Translations under genes and position numbers: made by a program | Shown: one piece after another, positions 7,398 through 15,260 of the stretch | How the letters are laid out: every line of letters starts with the position of its first letter | How positions within the stretch are numbered: position 1 is the stretch's first letter | The notes under the pieces: generated by a model | Seen by the model: only the letters and a program-made list of their open reading frames with translations | Databases searched by the model: none | What the model was told of the DNA's origin: nothing | NCBI GenBank assembly: GCA_034435675.1 | Contig: DAOTWP010000354.1 | Coordinates: 1 to 30,716 of the forward strand | Source of the DNA: DAOTWP01 sp034435675 | Lineage (GTDB): Bacteria; Chloroflexota; Anaerolineae; Aggregatilineales; Phototrophicaceae | Direction: 5' to 3' | DNA: 30,716 nt

Positions 7398-8468
7398 ATG
7401 TATACGTATGGCAGAAAAAGTGGCTGCCGTATCAGCCTCGATTATACCTACAAAGGCATGCGCATCGCCTATCTGGAAAACGAGCTGCTGCGCGTGGGCG
7501 TGCTGCTGGACAAGGGCGGCGACATCTTCGACTTTACGTACAAGCCGCGTGACCTCGACTTCATGTGGCAGTCGCCAATCCCGATGCAGAAGCCCTTTGT
7601 GGCAACCAGCGCTCTGCCGGAAGGCGCATTCCACGATTACTACTACGGCGGTTGGCAGGAAGTGCTGCCGTCCGCGGGGTGGGCTTCTGAGCCGTATCTG
7701 GGCACATTCCAGGGCTTGCATGGCGAACTGCCGCTGCTGCCTGTTGAAGCCGCGATTGTGGAGGACGACACCGAAAAAGTCAGCGTGCGCCTGCGTGTCT
7801 CGCTCTATCGTTCGCCCCTGACGCTGGAACGCAGACTCTCGCTCAAACGCGGGGTGGCAGCGCTGTTCATTGACGAAATACTGAGCAACCAATCCGAAAA
7901 TGACTTTGCGATTATGTGGGGACATCATCCTGCCTTCGGTGTGCCGTTTCTGGATGAAAGCTGTGTGGTGCATACCCCGGCGAGCAAAGTCGAAGTGCTG
8001 GCGTTTCATCCTAACGGGCTGTGGAAACCCGGCGGCGACTACGATTTCCCGCAGGTACCTAACCAGCGCACAGGCAGCTTGCAGGACATCAGCCGCGTGC
8101 TGCCCAAGTCAACGAAATCAGTTGATGTGGTTTTCTTCAAGGAACTGAGCGAAGGCTGGTATGGACTGACCAACCAGAATCAGGGCGTCGGCTTTGGCAT
8201 GGCATGGGACAAAGACCTGTTCAAGTACCTGTGGATGTGGCAGGTCTATGGCGGGCATCACGATTACCCCTGGTACGGGCGCACCTACAACTGCGCGCTG
8301 GAACCGTTTACCAGCTACCCGCCCGCCGGGATCAAGAATGCGATTGATAACGGCACGGCACGCTTCATGCGACCGCTGGAAGTGCTTGAGACTTCGCTGG
8401 TCGCGGCAGCATATGAAGGGCAGGGCGTCCGGCGAATTACGCTGGACGGGCAAGTCACGACGCTGTAG
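7398..8468 (+). CDS. Aldose-1-epimerase-fold protein (galactose-mutarotase-like/DUF4432-like)
   Basis: A 356-residue cytoplasmic protein whose beta-sandwich pattern matches the galactose mutarotase superfamily. The general acid/base histidine pair is probably H176/H177 (MWGHHPAFGVPF) and the catalytic glutamate E302 (CALEPFTSYP). These enzymes interconvert alpha and beta sugar anomers or bind sugars of a catabolic pathway. The N-terminal half is divergent (DLDFMWQSP, DYYYGGWQEVLPS, which shapes the sugar pocket), so this is not a standard GalM. The start has a strong AAGGAG 9 bp upstream, and the gene follows the permease by 13 bp, making it the last gene of the sugar cluster. Confidence 0.8.
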   Translation: MYTYGRKSGCRISLDYTYKGMRIAYLENELLRVGVLLDKGGDIFDFTYKPRDLDFMWQSPIPMQKPFVATSALPEGAFHDYYYGGWQEVLPSAGWASEPYLGTFQGLHGELPLLPVEAAIVEDDTEKVSVRLRVSLYRSPLTLERRLSLKRGVAALFIDEILSNQSENDFAIMWGHHPAFGVPFLDESCVVHTPASKVEVLAFHPNGLWKPGGDYDFPQVPNQRTGSLQDISRVLPKSTKSVDVVFFKELSEGWYGLTNQNQGVGFGMAWDKDLFKYLWMWQVYGGHHDYPWYGRTYNCALEPFTSYPPAGIKNAIDNGTARFMRPLEVLETSLVAAAYEGQGVRRITLDGQVTTL

Positions 8469-8515
8469 CCAGCAAACGACAGCACAGCCGCACCACAAAG
8501 AGGCATCACACGCAG

Positions 8516-8540
8516 ATCAGGGGAAGTGCTTTCCCCTGAT
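8516..8540. terminator. Hairpin between convergent genes, probable bidirectional terminator
   Basis: ATCAGGGGAA (8516-8525) and TTCCCCTGAT (8531-8540) form a perfect 10-bp stem with a 5-nt loop. It lies 48 bp past the epimerase-like stop and 15 bp before the end of the convergent histidine kinase gene. No clear T-tract follows in either direction, so termination is inferred from position and stem strength. Confidence 0.6.
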
Positions 8541-8554
8541 TCGCTGCAGGATAG

Positions 8555-9976
8555 TCAAGCGCCGTTCAATGCAGGTTGCAGCGGCTCGCCCGCAGCTTGC
8601 ATTACTAATGGCAGGCGCACCAGAAATGCGGTCCCTTCACCGTGTTTGCCTGTGCTGCTGACGCTCACCGAGCCGTTGTGCATCTCCACAAGCACTTTGA
8701 CGATTGCCAGCCCCAACCCTGCCCCACCCGTTGTTCGGCTGCGCGAATCGTCCACACGGTAGAACCGTTCAAAGATATAGCCCAACTGCTCCGCGGGAAT
8801 GCCCGCGCCGGTGTCGCGCACTTCAATGCAGGCGTCGTCCGCCGCGCGCCATGTGCTGACGGTGATGCAGCCCTGTGCAGGGGTATGGACCAGCGCATTG
8901 TGCAGCAGATTGTTGCAGACCTGCATCAGGCGACTGCGGTCAGCAACAACCGTGAGCGGTATCGCGGGGGAGATATTGCGCAGGGTGATGCCCTGTGCTT
9001 CGGCTATTGCGCTGAAATGATCCACCTGGGACCTGACCAGCGTGTTTACATCCACCTGATCCAACGCCAGCCGGAGCTGACCGGACTCCGCCAGCACCAG
9101 TTCGCGCAGGTCATCAATCAACCGGTGCAGCAGACTGGTCTGTTCCTGCAGGCGTTCTATCTCGTTCCTGTTGAGAGGATAGATGCCATCCAGCATCGCC
9201 TGAAGATTCGCTTCCAGCACGGTGAGCGGTGTGCGAAACTCATGCGCAATATCCGTGACCAGCTTACGCCGCAGAATTTCGGCGCGTTCCAGCGCATCAG
9301 CGGTTTCGTTGAAAGCCTGTGCCACCGCGGCGACTTCCGTACTGCCGCGTACCGGGGCGCGCACACTCAGGTTGTGCGGACCAAAGGCGCGCGTTGTCCG
9401 GGCGAGTTCCGCCAGCGGGCGTGTCAGCCAGTGACTGGCGCCAATACCTACAAGGATACTGACCAGTCCGCCAGCACTCAAAACGATGATGAGTATTCGG
9501 AGCACTTCGCGGATCACCACTGACTGAAAATCCTGGGGCAACCCGCCTGTGTAGCTCCCGGTCTGAAGCCGGCGCAGGAGCAGATAGCCCCTGGGCTGTC
9601 CGTCAAGCATCACCACCAGTCCACTCGCCAGAGCCTCCGGTTCTAAATATGTGCCTGCCATATTGCTGCGCGCGTCAAAAAGGATCAACCCGCTTGCATC
9701 CGCAAAAATTAAGCCGTAATCGCTGCTGCCCGGCGTGCCCGGCAGCACCACATCTTCAGCGCTAAGCAGGCGTTCAACATCTGCCCAGTCGCCGTGCTGC
9801 CGGTAAGAGCTTTGCAGACGTTCAATCAGACCGCTGGTTTCCAGATAACGTCGGCTGAGGTAATCGCGCAGGGAGCCATCCTGCGAAACGATCCACGCAG
9901 GCAGCAGGACCATCAGCACACCCACCAGCGTCACCACGCCAAAAGCAATACTCAACCGTACCCACAGGCGGCGCAT
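8555..9976 (-). CDS. Membrane sensor histidine kinase (HAMP-HisKA-HATPase)
   Basis: A 473-residue kinase with transmembrane helix 1 at about 8-30, an extracytoplasmic sensor region at about 31-155, helix 2 at about 159-183 and a HAMP linker at about 184-236. The phospho-acceptor box is DIAHEFRTP with H245. The ATPase domain has the N box (NNLLHNALVH), G1 (DTGAGIP), F (FERFYR) and G2 (GGAGLGLAIV). It should autophosphorylate and pass phosphate to the response regulator whose stop lies 2 bp upstream. It is the last gene of the exporter unit, so it plausibly senses a compound handled by that exporter. The sensor region matches no family I recognise. Confidence 0.94.
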   Translation of the reverse strand: MRRLWVRLSIAFGVVTLVGVLMVLLPAWIVSQDGSLRDYLSRRYLETSGLIERLQSSYRQHGDWADVERLLSAEDVVLPGTPGSSDYGLIFADASGLILFDARSNMAGTYLEPEALASGLVVMLDGQPRGYLLLRRLQTGSYTGGLPQDFQSVVIREVLRILIIVLSAGGLVSILVGIGASHWLTRPLAELARTTRAFGPHNLSVRAPVRGSTEVAAVAQAFNETADALERAEILRRKLVTDIAHEFRTPLTVLEANLQAMLDGIYPLNRNEIERLQEQTSLLHRLIDDLRELVLAESGQLRLALDQVDVNTLVRSQVDHFSAIAEAQGITLRNISPAIPLTVVADRSRLMQVCNNLLHNALVHTPAQGCITVSTWRAADDACIEVRDTGAGIPAEQLGYIFERFYRVDDSRSRTTGGAGLGLAIVKVLVEMHNGSVSVSSTGKHGEGTAFLVRLPLVMQAAGEPLQPALNGA

Positions 9977-9978
9977 AA

Positions 9979-10677
9979 TCAGGGTTCCCCCAGGCGATAG
10001 CCCATGCCATAGACCGTCTGGATATAGGTCGGGTTGCCTGGATCAGGTTCGATTTTGCGGCGCAGGTTGCGCACATGGCTGTCCAGCGTGCGTTCCAGAC
10101 TCTCGTAGTCATAGCCCAGCCGCTTCTGGACCAGCTCTGCGCGGCTGAAGGGGAAACCTGGTTTACGCATCAGCACCGCCAGCAAATTAAACTCTGTTGG
10201 CGTCAGGTCCACTGGCTGCCCATCCACCAGGACATGCCGCCGGCTCAGGTCTACCGTCAGCCCGCGATAGCGCAGCACCTGTTCCAGCGGTTGTTCATCC
10301 ATTTGCTGGCGGCGGAAAAACGCGCGCACACGCGCCACGACTTCGCGCGGGTTGAACGGTTTGGTGACATAATCATCTGCGCCCACCTCCAGCCCAACAA
10401 TCTTGTCGGTGTCCTCCACGCGCGCGGTGAGCATCAGAATATAGGTGCGCAGCAGTCGCGGATTGGCACGCACAGTCTGCGTGATGGCAAGCCCATCCTT
10501 GTCCGGCAGCATCAGGTCAAGGATCACCAGCTCCGGCAGCTCACGGTTGAGGATATGCAAAGCAGTGCTGCCATCATAAGCCGTGAACACTTGATACCCC
10601 GCCTGTTCAAGATACGCCCGCAGAACGCGAACAATTTCCTTGTCATCGTCCACAATAAGAATACGTGGTGTGTCCAT
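9979..10677 (-). CDS. OmpR/PhoB-family response regulator
   Basis: A 232-residue protein with a receiver domain (about 4-120) showing the acidic pocket VDDD, phospho-acceptor D54 (VILDLMLP), the conserved threonine (LMLTAR) and lysine (DYVTKPF). A winged-helix DNA-binding domain (about 135-230) follows, with LTPTEFNLL and TLDSHVRNLRRKIE. The ATG at 10677 is preceded by GGGAAG at 8 bp; the in-frame GTG at 10686 overlaps that site and is rejected. It is the partner of the histidine kinase encoded 2 bp downstream and probably regulates this exporter unit. A large hairpin lies between it and the upstream binding-protein gene. Confidence 0.95.
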   Translation of the reverse strand: MDTPRILIVDDDKEIVRVLRAYLEQAGYQVFTAYDGSTALHILNRELPELVILDLMLPDKDGLAITQTVRANPRLLRTYILMLTARVEDTDKIVGLEVGADDYVTKPFNPREVVARVRAFFRRQQMDEQPLEQVLRYRGLTVDLSRRHVLVDGQPVDLTPTEFNLLAVLMRKPGFPFSRAELVQKRLGYDYESLERTLDSHVRNLRRKIEPDPGNPTYIQTVYGMGYRLGEP

Positions 10678-10716
10678 GCCAGTCACTTCCCGGTTGTTGG
10701 CTGCGTGTATTCAACC

Positions 10717-10762
10717 GCCGCAGGAGCAAGCGCAGCAACCCATTGCGCTTGTTCCCTGCGGC
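10717..10762. promoter_or_regulatory. Long imperfect hairpin between the binding-protein and response-regulator genes
   Basis: The arms at 10717-10733 and 10745-10762 pair over about 16 bp with one bulged base and one mismatch; the loop is 11 nt. The 181-bp gap (10678-10858) has no open frame of note. On the minus strand this could be a processing site or partial terminator that gives the regulator genes a different expression level from the exporter genes. No T-tract is seen. Confidence 0.5.
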
Positions 10763-10858
10763 AGGCGCTTATCTGTGCGGCGGCGCTGGCACTGCCGGGG
10801 CGACCACAATGGATCACCCTGTTCGTATGTCAGTCGGGCACTGCGCCTCACGCTGACA

Positions 10859-13135
10859 CTATTCACAGTATACAAGGCACTCTGCGCCGTTATAGCGTGC
10901 GATTTCGACCATACCCTGTTCTTGAACTCTGACAATGACCACGCCGCGCAGCAGTTCGCCGTTCGCGAACGCGGCAGGCGTATAGACGCCCTGAACACCC
11001 ACGAAGCGCTCAAGCTCAATCAGCCAGCTTTGAATGTTTTCTGCGCCAACCTGCGCCAGCCCGCTCGCCAGCAGATAGACCGCATCATAGTAAGCGGCAC
11101 TCTGCGCGGTGGGCGTGCTGCCGTAACGCTCGGTGTAGCGGGCGGTAAAATCGCGACTGACCCAGTCCCCGGATGCGGCAGTCCAGTTGACCGCCCCGAT
11201 CAGTTCGACACTGTCGGGTGCGGCATCGTCGTACACAAACTCGCTGTTCAGATAGCCATAGGCAAACAGCCCGTCCCACCCCAGGGCGTTGAGTTCGGCA
11301 AGCAGGCTGCTGGCAGCGGGTTGTGTCGACCACACGACGACTGCTTCAACATCCGCGGCGGTAATCTGCCGGGCGATCTCGCTGTAATCTCCTGCATCTA
11401 TGTCGTGTTCCAGCCGCAGCGCCAATTCGCCATCCTCGGAACTGGCAACCACATCCGCAAAGGTGTTGGCAGCAGACAGCGCGTAATCCGCACGCACAGC
11501 CACCGAGGCGAGCTGCGTGTAATCGCGTCCATTCAGCAGATAATCCGCTAGTGCCAGCGCTTTGGCATCGTCTGTGGCGCGCAGTTGAAAGACAAAGTTG
11601 GTGGGTTCGTCGCTGGCAATGCGGGTATCGGTTGCCGAAACCAACTGCACGACCCCAGCCGCCTCCGCGCGGTAGAGATTGGGCAGCACGTGCGCGTTCC
11701 AGTCCGGTCCGATGATGATTTGCATGCCGTCTGCTACTGCCTGATTAAAGGCGCTGGCGGCTTCGGTCTGGTTGGTGGCGCTGTAGACGCGCAGATTGAG
11801 CGTGTAACGCCTGCCGTCCGTATCAAGCACACCGCCTAGTTCGTTGATCTCGCGCACTGCCAGTCGCGCAGCCTGCTCAATGCTCTCGCCGCTGGCTTCC
11901 GCCGGACCGTCGAGGCTGGCAATCAGCCCGATGTTGTATGTGACGACGGTTTCCGCCGCCTCGTTGGTGGTGTCTGCCAGCCACAGATTCGGGCAGGTCT
12001 GGCAGGTTCCTCCGGCATAACGGGCGGCTTCAATCAGCGTGCCATCGGGGTACGCTTGCACCAGCAGCAGCGCGTCGGTTTGGGCGGCGGCATAGCTGCC
12101 CTGCACCCCGGCAATGTCAGTCATTGTGTTCAGCGCGGTGTTGAGAGCAGGCGGCGCTGCGCCATCACTGCGGATCGCGTCTGCCAGCAGATACACGGCG
12201 TCATAGTAGGCAGCAGCGCCATCGGGCGGCATCTGCCCCCAGCGGGCAGTGTAATCGGCGACGAACGACTGGCTGGCGGCGTCATAGGCAGCGGCAGTCC
12301 AGGCGGTTGTGCCGAAGAAGTCCGCCGGGATTAAGTCATCCGCGCGGGTCAGGAATTCCGCATCCAGTCCGGCGTAGACGATCATCCCCGACCAGTTGAC
12401 AGCGTCCAGCGCCCGCAGCAAAGCGACCATTGAGCCGTCGAGTGTCCAGACAAACAGTGCCTGCGCGTCCGCGTCGCGGAGGGTGCGTGCTTCGGTGGTG
12501 AAGTCATCATCCCCGGCGTCGTGGGTCAGGTCAGCAACGATAAAATCGGCGTCCACTGCTGCGCGGAAAGCATCCATACTGCTCAGGGCAACATCGGTAT
12601 TGGCGGCAACCAGCGCCACGCGGTTAAAGTGCCGCTGCTGCACCAGATAATCCGCCGCTGTCTGCGCCCATGGGGCATATCCGGCGGAGAGGTCAAACAC
12701 ATAGGATGTCCCTCGCGGCGCATCGGGTCCCCCCAGCAGCAGCGGTATGGCAGGCGTGCCCGCATCCAGGATCGCCTGCGCCAGTTCTGGCTGCTGCGGA
12801 CCCAGCACCGCGATAGCATCATCCACAACGGCGCTATCCAGCGCGCTCACGGCATCGTCGCCGGTATCGGCATCGTAGTAGACCACTCGCAAGGTATAGC
12901 GCGTGCCGTCGGGGTCCGCCAGGTGGTTGTCCTCAGCGCTATTGATCGTTTCCGCAGCCAGCACCGCCGCCTGATACAGCAGTTGATCCTGCTGCGCCTG
13001 CCTGCCTGTACCCGCGCCAATAAAGCCGATGGTCAGGGTTTCCGGGCTGTTTTGTGCCGCTGTCAGTGTTGCAGCACCCAGCAGCAGCCCCGCCAGCAGG
13101 GTAATGACGAGTGCTACAGTTTTGTTATTGCTCAC
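10859..13135 (-). CDS. Exported protein with two tandem LivK-like (Peripla_BP_6) ligand-binding domains
   Basis: A 758-residue protein. The start is a GTG at 13135 with AAGGAG about 9 bp upstream; the frame stays open further upstream but without a start signal. Residues 1-27 form a signal peptide (ALVITLLAGLLLGAATLTAA) with no lipobox. Domain 1 (about 33-395) and domain 2 (about 398-758) are both type-I periplasmic-binding folds related to branched-chain amino-acid receptors. They are copies of each other: AAYYDAVYLLAD around D312 matches AAYYDAVYLLAS around D684, and each copy ends in a cysteine pair (C378/C381 and C753/C757), a period of 372-375 residues. It sits between MacB-type exporter genes and a two-component system, so it may be a receptor or an accessory subunit. 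No importer genes accompany it. Confidence 0.88.
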   Translation of the reverse strand: MSNNKTVALVITLLAGLLLGAATLTAAQNSPETLTIGFIGAGTGRQAQQDQLLYQAAVLAAETINSAEDNHLADPDGTRYTLRVVYYDADTGDDAVSALDSAVVDDAIAVLGPQQPELAQAILDAGTPAIPLLLGGPDAPRGTSYVFDLSAGYAPWAQTAADYLVQQRHFNRVALVAANTDVALSSMDAFRAAVDADFIVADLTHDAGDDDFTTEARTLRDADAQALFVWTLDGSMVALLRALDAVNWSGMIVYAGLDAEFLTRADDLIPADFFGTTAWTAAAYDAASQSFVADYTARWGQMPPDGAAAYYDAVYLLADAIRSDGAAPPALNTALNTMTDIAGVQGSYAAAQTDALLLVQAYPDGTLIEAARYAGGTCQTCPNLWLADTTNEAAETVVTYNIGLIASLDGPAEASGESIEQAARLAVREINELGGVLDTDGRRYTLNLRVYSATNQTEAASAFNQAVADGMQIIIGPDWNAHVLPNLYRAEAAGVVQLVSATDTRIASDEPTNFVFQLRATDDAKALALADYLLNGRDYTQLASVAVRADYALSAANTFADVVASSEDGELALRLEHDIDAGDYSEIARQITAADVEAVVVWSTQPAASSLLAELNALGWDGLFAYGYLNSEFVYDDAAPDSVELIGAVNWTAASGDWVSRDFTARYTERYGSTPTAQSAAYYDAVYLLASGLAQVGAENIQSWLIELERFVGVQGVYTPAAFANGELLRGVVIVRVQEQGMVEIARYNGAECLVYCE

Positions 13136-13193
13136 GGTGTATTGCTCCTTCAGACGCGCCGCGTCAGATTTGTTCACGCTGAAAAGGTAGGGA

Positions 13194-14537
13194 TTACTCG
13201 TAACGCAGCGCCTCAATGGGCTGCAAGGATGCCGCTTTGTTAGCCGGATACACGCCAAAGAACACACCGATCACAGCGGAAAAGCCCAGCCCCAGGGCAA
13301 TCGACGTGATCGAGATTGTCGTGGTCAGCACACCAGTGGCGTTAACCAGCAGCGCAATCAGCATGCCCAGCCCAACGCCGATGATGCCGCCCGTTACGCT
13401 GAGAAACACGGTTTCGATCAGGAACTGCTGCAAGATATGCCGCTGTCGTGCGCCAAGTGCCTTGCGCAGCCCAATTTCTCTGGTGCGTTCGGTGACGCTG
13501 ACCAGCATGATGTTCATGATGCCAATGCCGCCGACGAGCAGCGAAATGCTGGCAATCGCTGCCAGCAGCACCGTGAGAATGCCGGTGATGGTCGAGGCGG
13601 TGTCGAGCAGGGTGCGCTGGTCGAGGATGTTGAAATCATTGTCCTCGTCCTGTGCCAGCCGGTGTTCTAGGCGCAGCACGGTTTCCATCTGCCCCTGCAC
13701 TGACGCAACCAGATCGCTGTCGCTGACGACAACAATGATGCTGCCCACGCGATAATCACGACTGGCAGACACACGCGCGTCGAACAGGTAGCGATAGCCG
13801 GTAGTCAACGGCACATAGATCTGCGCGTTGGGATTGCTGAATCCGGCGGAGTCCTGACGTGCCAGCACGCCGACGACCTCAAAACGTTTGCCGTCAATAC
13901 GGATATCACGCCCGACGGGGTTAATGCCGCCGAATAAATCCTGCGCGGCATCCTGCCCCAACACCGCCACGCGCGCGGCTGTGCGGCTGTCGCCGGGGGT
14001 GAAATAACGTCCAATTTCGACCTCGATGTTACGGGCTGCGGCATATTGATCCACCGTGCCCAGCACGGTTGCCAGCAGGTTCTCCTGATCAGACCGCACG
14101 CGCAGCGTTTCGCTGTACTGCGGCAGCACGGCGTCAATGCCTGTTACGCCACTTTCAATCGCGGTAGCATCGGCATAGGTGAGGGTGTCGGATTGGGTGG
14201 CGCGACCAACCGCCGCCCCAAAACCAGGACCTGTGGTAATCGTCAGTTGATTCAAGCCCGTGCCCTGAATCTGCTCGGTGATGGCGGACTCGGCACCCTG
14301 CCCGACCGCCAGCAGCGACACCACCGCCGCCACGCCGATAATCACGCCGAGCATCGTCAGCGCGGAACGGAGCTTGTTCGCCAGCAGCGCATCCATCGCC
14401 ACGCGCAGATTCTGCGCCAGGCTCAATCCACTGCCCCGGCTCACCCGCGCGCGAAACATCTCAGTCACGGCAGCAGCTTCATGCTTGCTGTCAGCGGGCT
14501 GGAAGCTCAGCGGAGCGCTGCGATCAATTGCCTTCAT
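13194..14537 (-). CDS. MacB-type ABC transporter permease (MacB_PCD and FtsX domains)
   Basis: A 447-residue membrane protein. The ATG at 14537 has GGAGGG 6 bp upstream and overlaps the ATPase stop by 14 bp, so translation is coupled. Helix 1 (LTMLGVIIGVAAVVSLLAVG) is followed by a large extracytoplasmic domain (about 75-310). Three C-terminal helices follow, with the FtsX landmarks GGIGIMNIMLVSVTERTREIG and RKALGA. This is a mechanotransmission exporter permease rather than an importer. It works with the separate ATPase and adaptor encoded upstream, unlike Escherichia coli MacB, where ATPase and permease are fused. Candidate cargo includes small molecules, peptides or lipids. Confidence 0.94.
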   Translation of the reverse strand: MKAIDRSAPLSFQPADSKHEAAAVTEMFRARVSRGSGLSLAQNLRVAMDALLANKLRSALTMLGVIIGVAAVVSLLAVGQGAESAITEQIQGTGLNQLTITTGPGFGAAVGRATQSDTLTYADATAIESGVTGIDAVLPQYSETLRVRSDQENLLATVLGTVDQYAAARNIEVEIGRYFTPGDSRTAARVAVLGQDAAQDLFGGINPVGRDIRIDGKRFEVVGVLARQDSAGFSNPNAQIYVPLTTGYRYLFDARVSASRDYRVGSIIVVVSDSDLVASVQGQMETVLRLEHRLAQDEDNDFNILDQRTLLDTASTITGILTVLLAAIASISLLVGGIGIMNIMLVSVTERTREIGLRKALGARQRHILQQFLIETVFLSVTGGIIGVGLGMLIALLVNATGVLTTTISITSIALGLGFSAVIGVFFGVYPANKAASLQPIEALRYE

Positions 14538-15258
14538 GGATGACCCTCCCATCGCGCATCGCAATTACGCGCTGTGCCTGTGCCGCAAGTTCGGGCGCGT
14601 GCGTCACGATCACCAGCGTGATGCCCTGCTCCTCATGCAGTTGGTGAAACAGGCGCATGATTTCTTCGCCGGTCCGTGAATCGAGATTGCCTGGTGGTTC
14701 GTCTGCCAGAATGATTGACGGGTTGTTGACCAGCGCGCGCGCGATGGCGACACGCTGCTGCTGACCCCCGGAAAGCTCATTCGGGCGATGGTGCAGGCGG
14801 TCGCCCAGACCGACCAGGTTGAGTACCTCGGTGGCACGCGCCTCGCGTTCCCGGCGGTTGACCCCGGCATAGACCAGCGGCAGCGCGACATTCGCCAGCG
14901 CCGTACTGCGCGCCAGCAGGTTAAACTTCTGGAAGACGAAGCCAATGCGCTGGTTGCGAATTGCCGCGAGATTTGCCTCGCTCATGTTGCCAATCTCGAC
15001 CCCGTCAAGCCTGTAGCTGCCGCTGGTAGGCTGATCCAGTGCGCCGAGAATTGCCATCAGCGTGCTTTTCCCGCTGCCGGAAGGTCCCACAATGGCGACC
15101 ATCTCACCTTTTCCAATGCGGATCGCCACCTCGCGCAGCGCCTGTACTTCTGTCTCGCCCATCACGTACACTTTGCACAGCGCTTCTGTCTCGATCACAG
15201 GCAGCTCAAGCGTGCCCGACGCTGTGGCGCTGTCTATAGAAGCCATCTGAAGCGCCAT
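14524..15258 (-). CDS. ABC exporter ATP-binding protein (LolD/MacB type)
   Basis: A 244-residue ATPase with a 20-residue N-terminal extension. It has Walker A GPSGSGKST, Q-loop FVFQKFNLL, signature LSGGQQQRVAIARAL and the H-loop VTHAPELA. Walker B reads IILADEPPGNLDS: the catalytic glutamate is present, but the usual DEPTGNLD threonine is proline. The ATG at 15258 has GGAGG 6 bp upstream and starts 2 bp after the adaptor stop. It powers the FtsX-type permease encoded downstream with a 14-bp overlap. Confidence 0.95.
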   Translation of the reverse strand: MALQMASIDSATASGTLELPVIETEALCKVYVMGETEVQALREVAIRIGKGEMVAIVGPSGSGKSTLMAILGALDQPTSGSYRLDGVEIGNMSEANLAAIRNQRIGFVFQKFNLLARSTALANVALPLVYAGVNRREREARATEVLNLVGLGDRLHHRPNELSGGQQQRVAIARALVNNPSIILADEPPGNLDSRTGEEIMRLFHQLHEEQGITLVIVTHAPELAAQAQRVIAMRDGRVIHEGN

Positions 15259-15260
15259 GA

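Noticed and set aside
13136..13267. 44-codon extension of the double binding-domain protein
   Set aside because: The extra residues are arginine- and cysteine-rich, overlap the end of the permease gene and precede an obvious signal peptide that starts at the GTG with AAGGAG.
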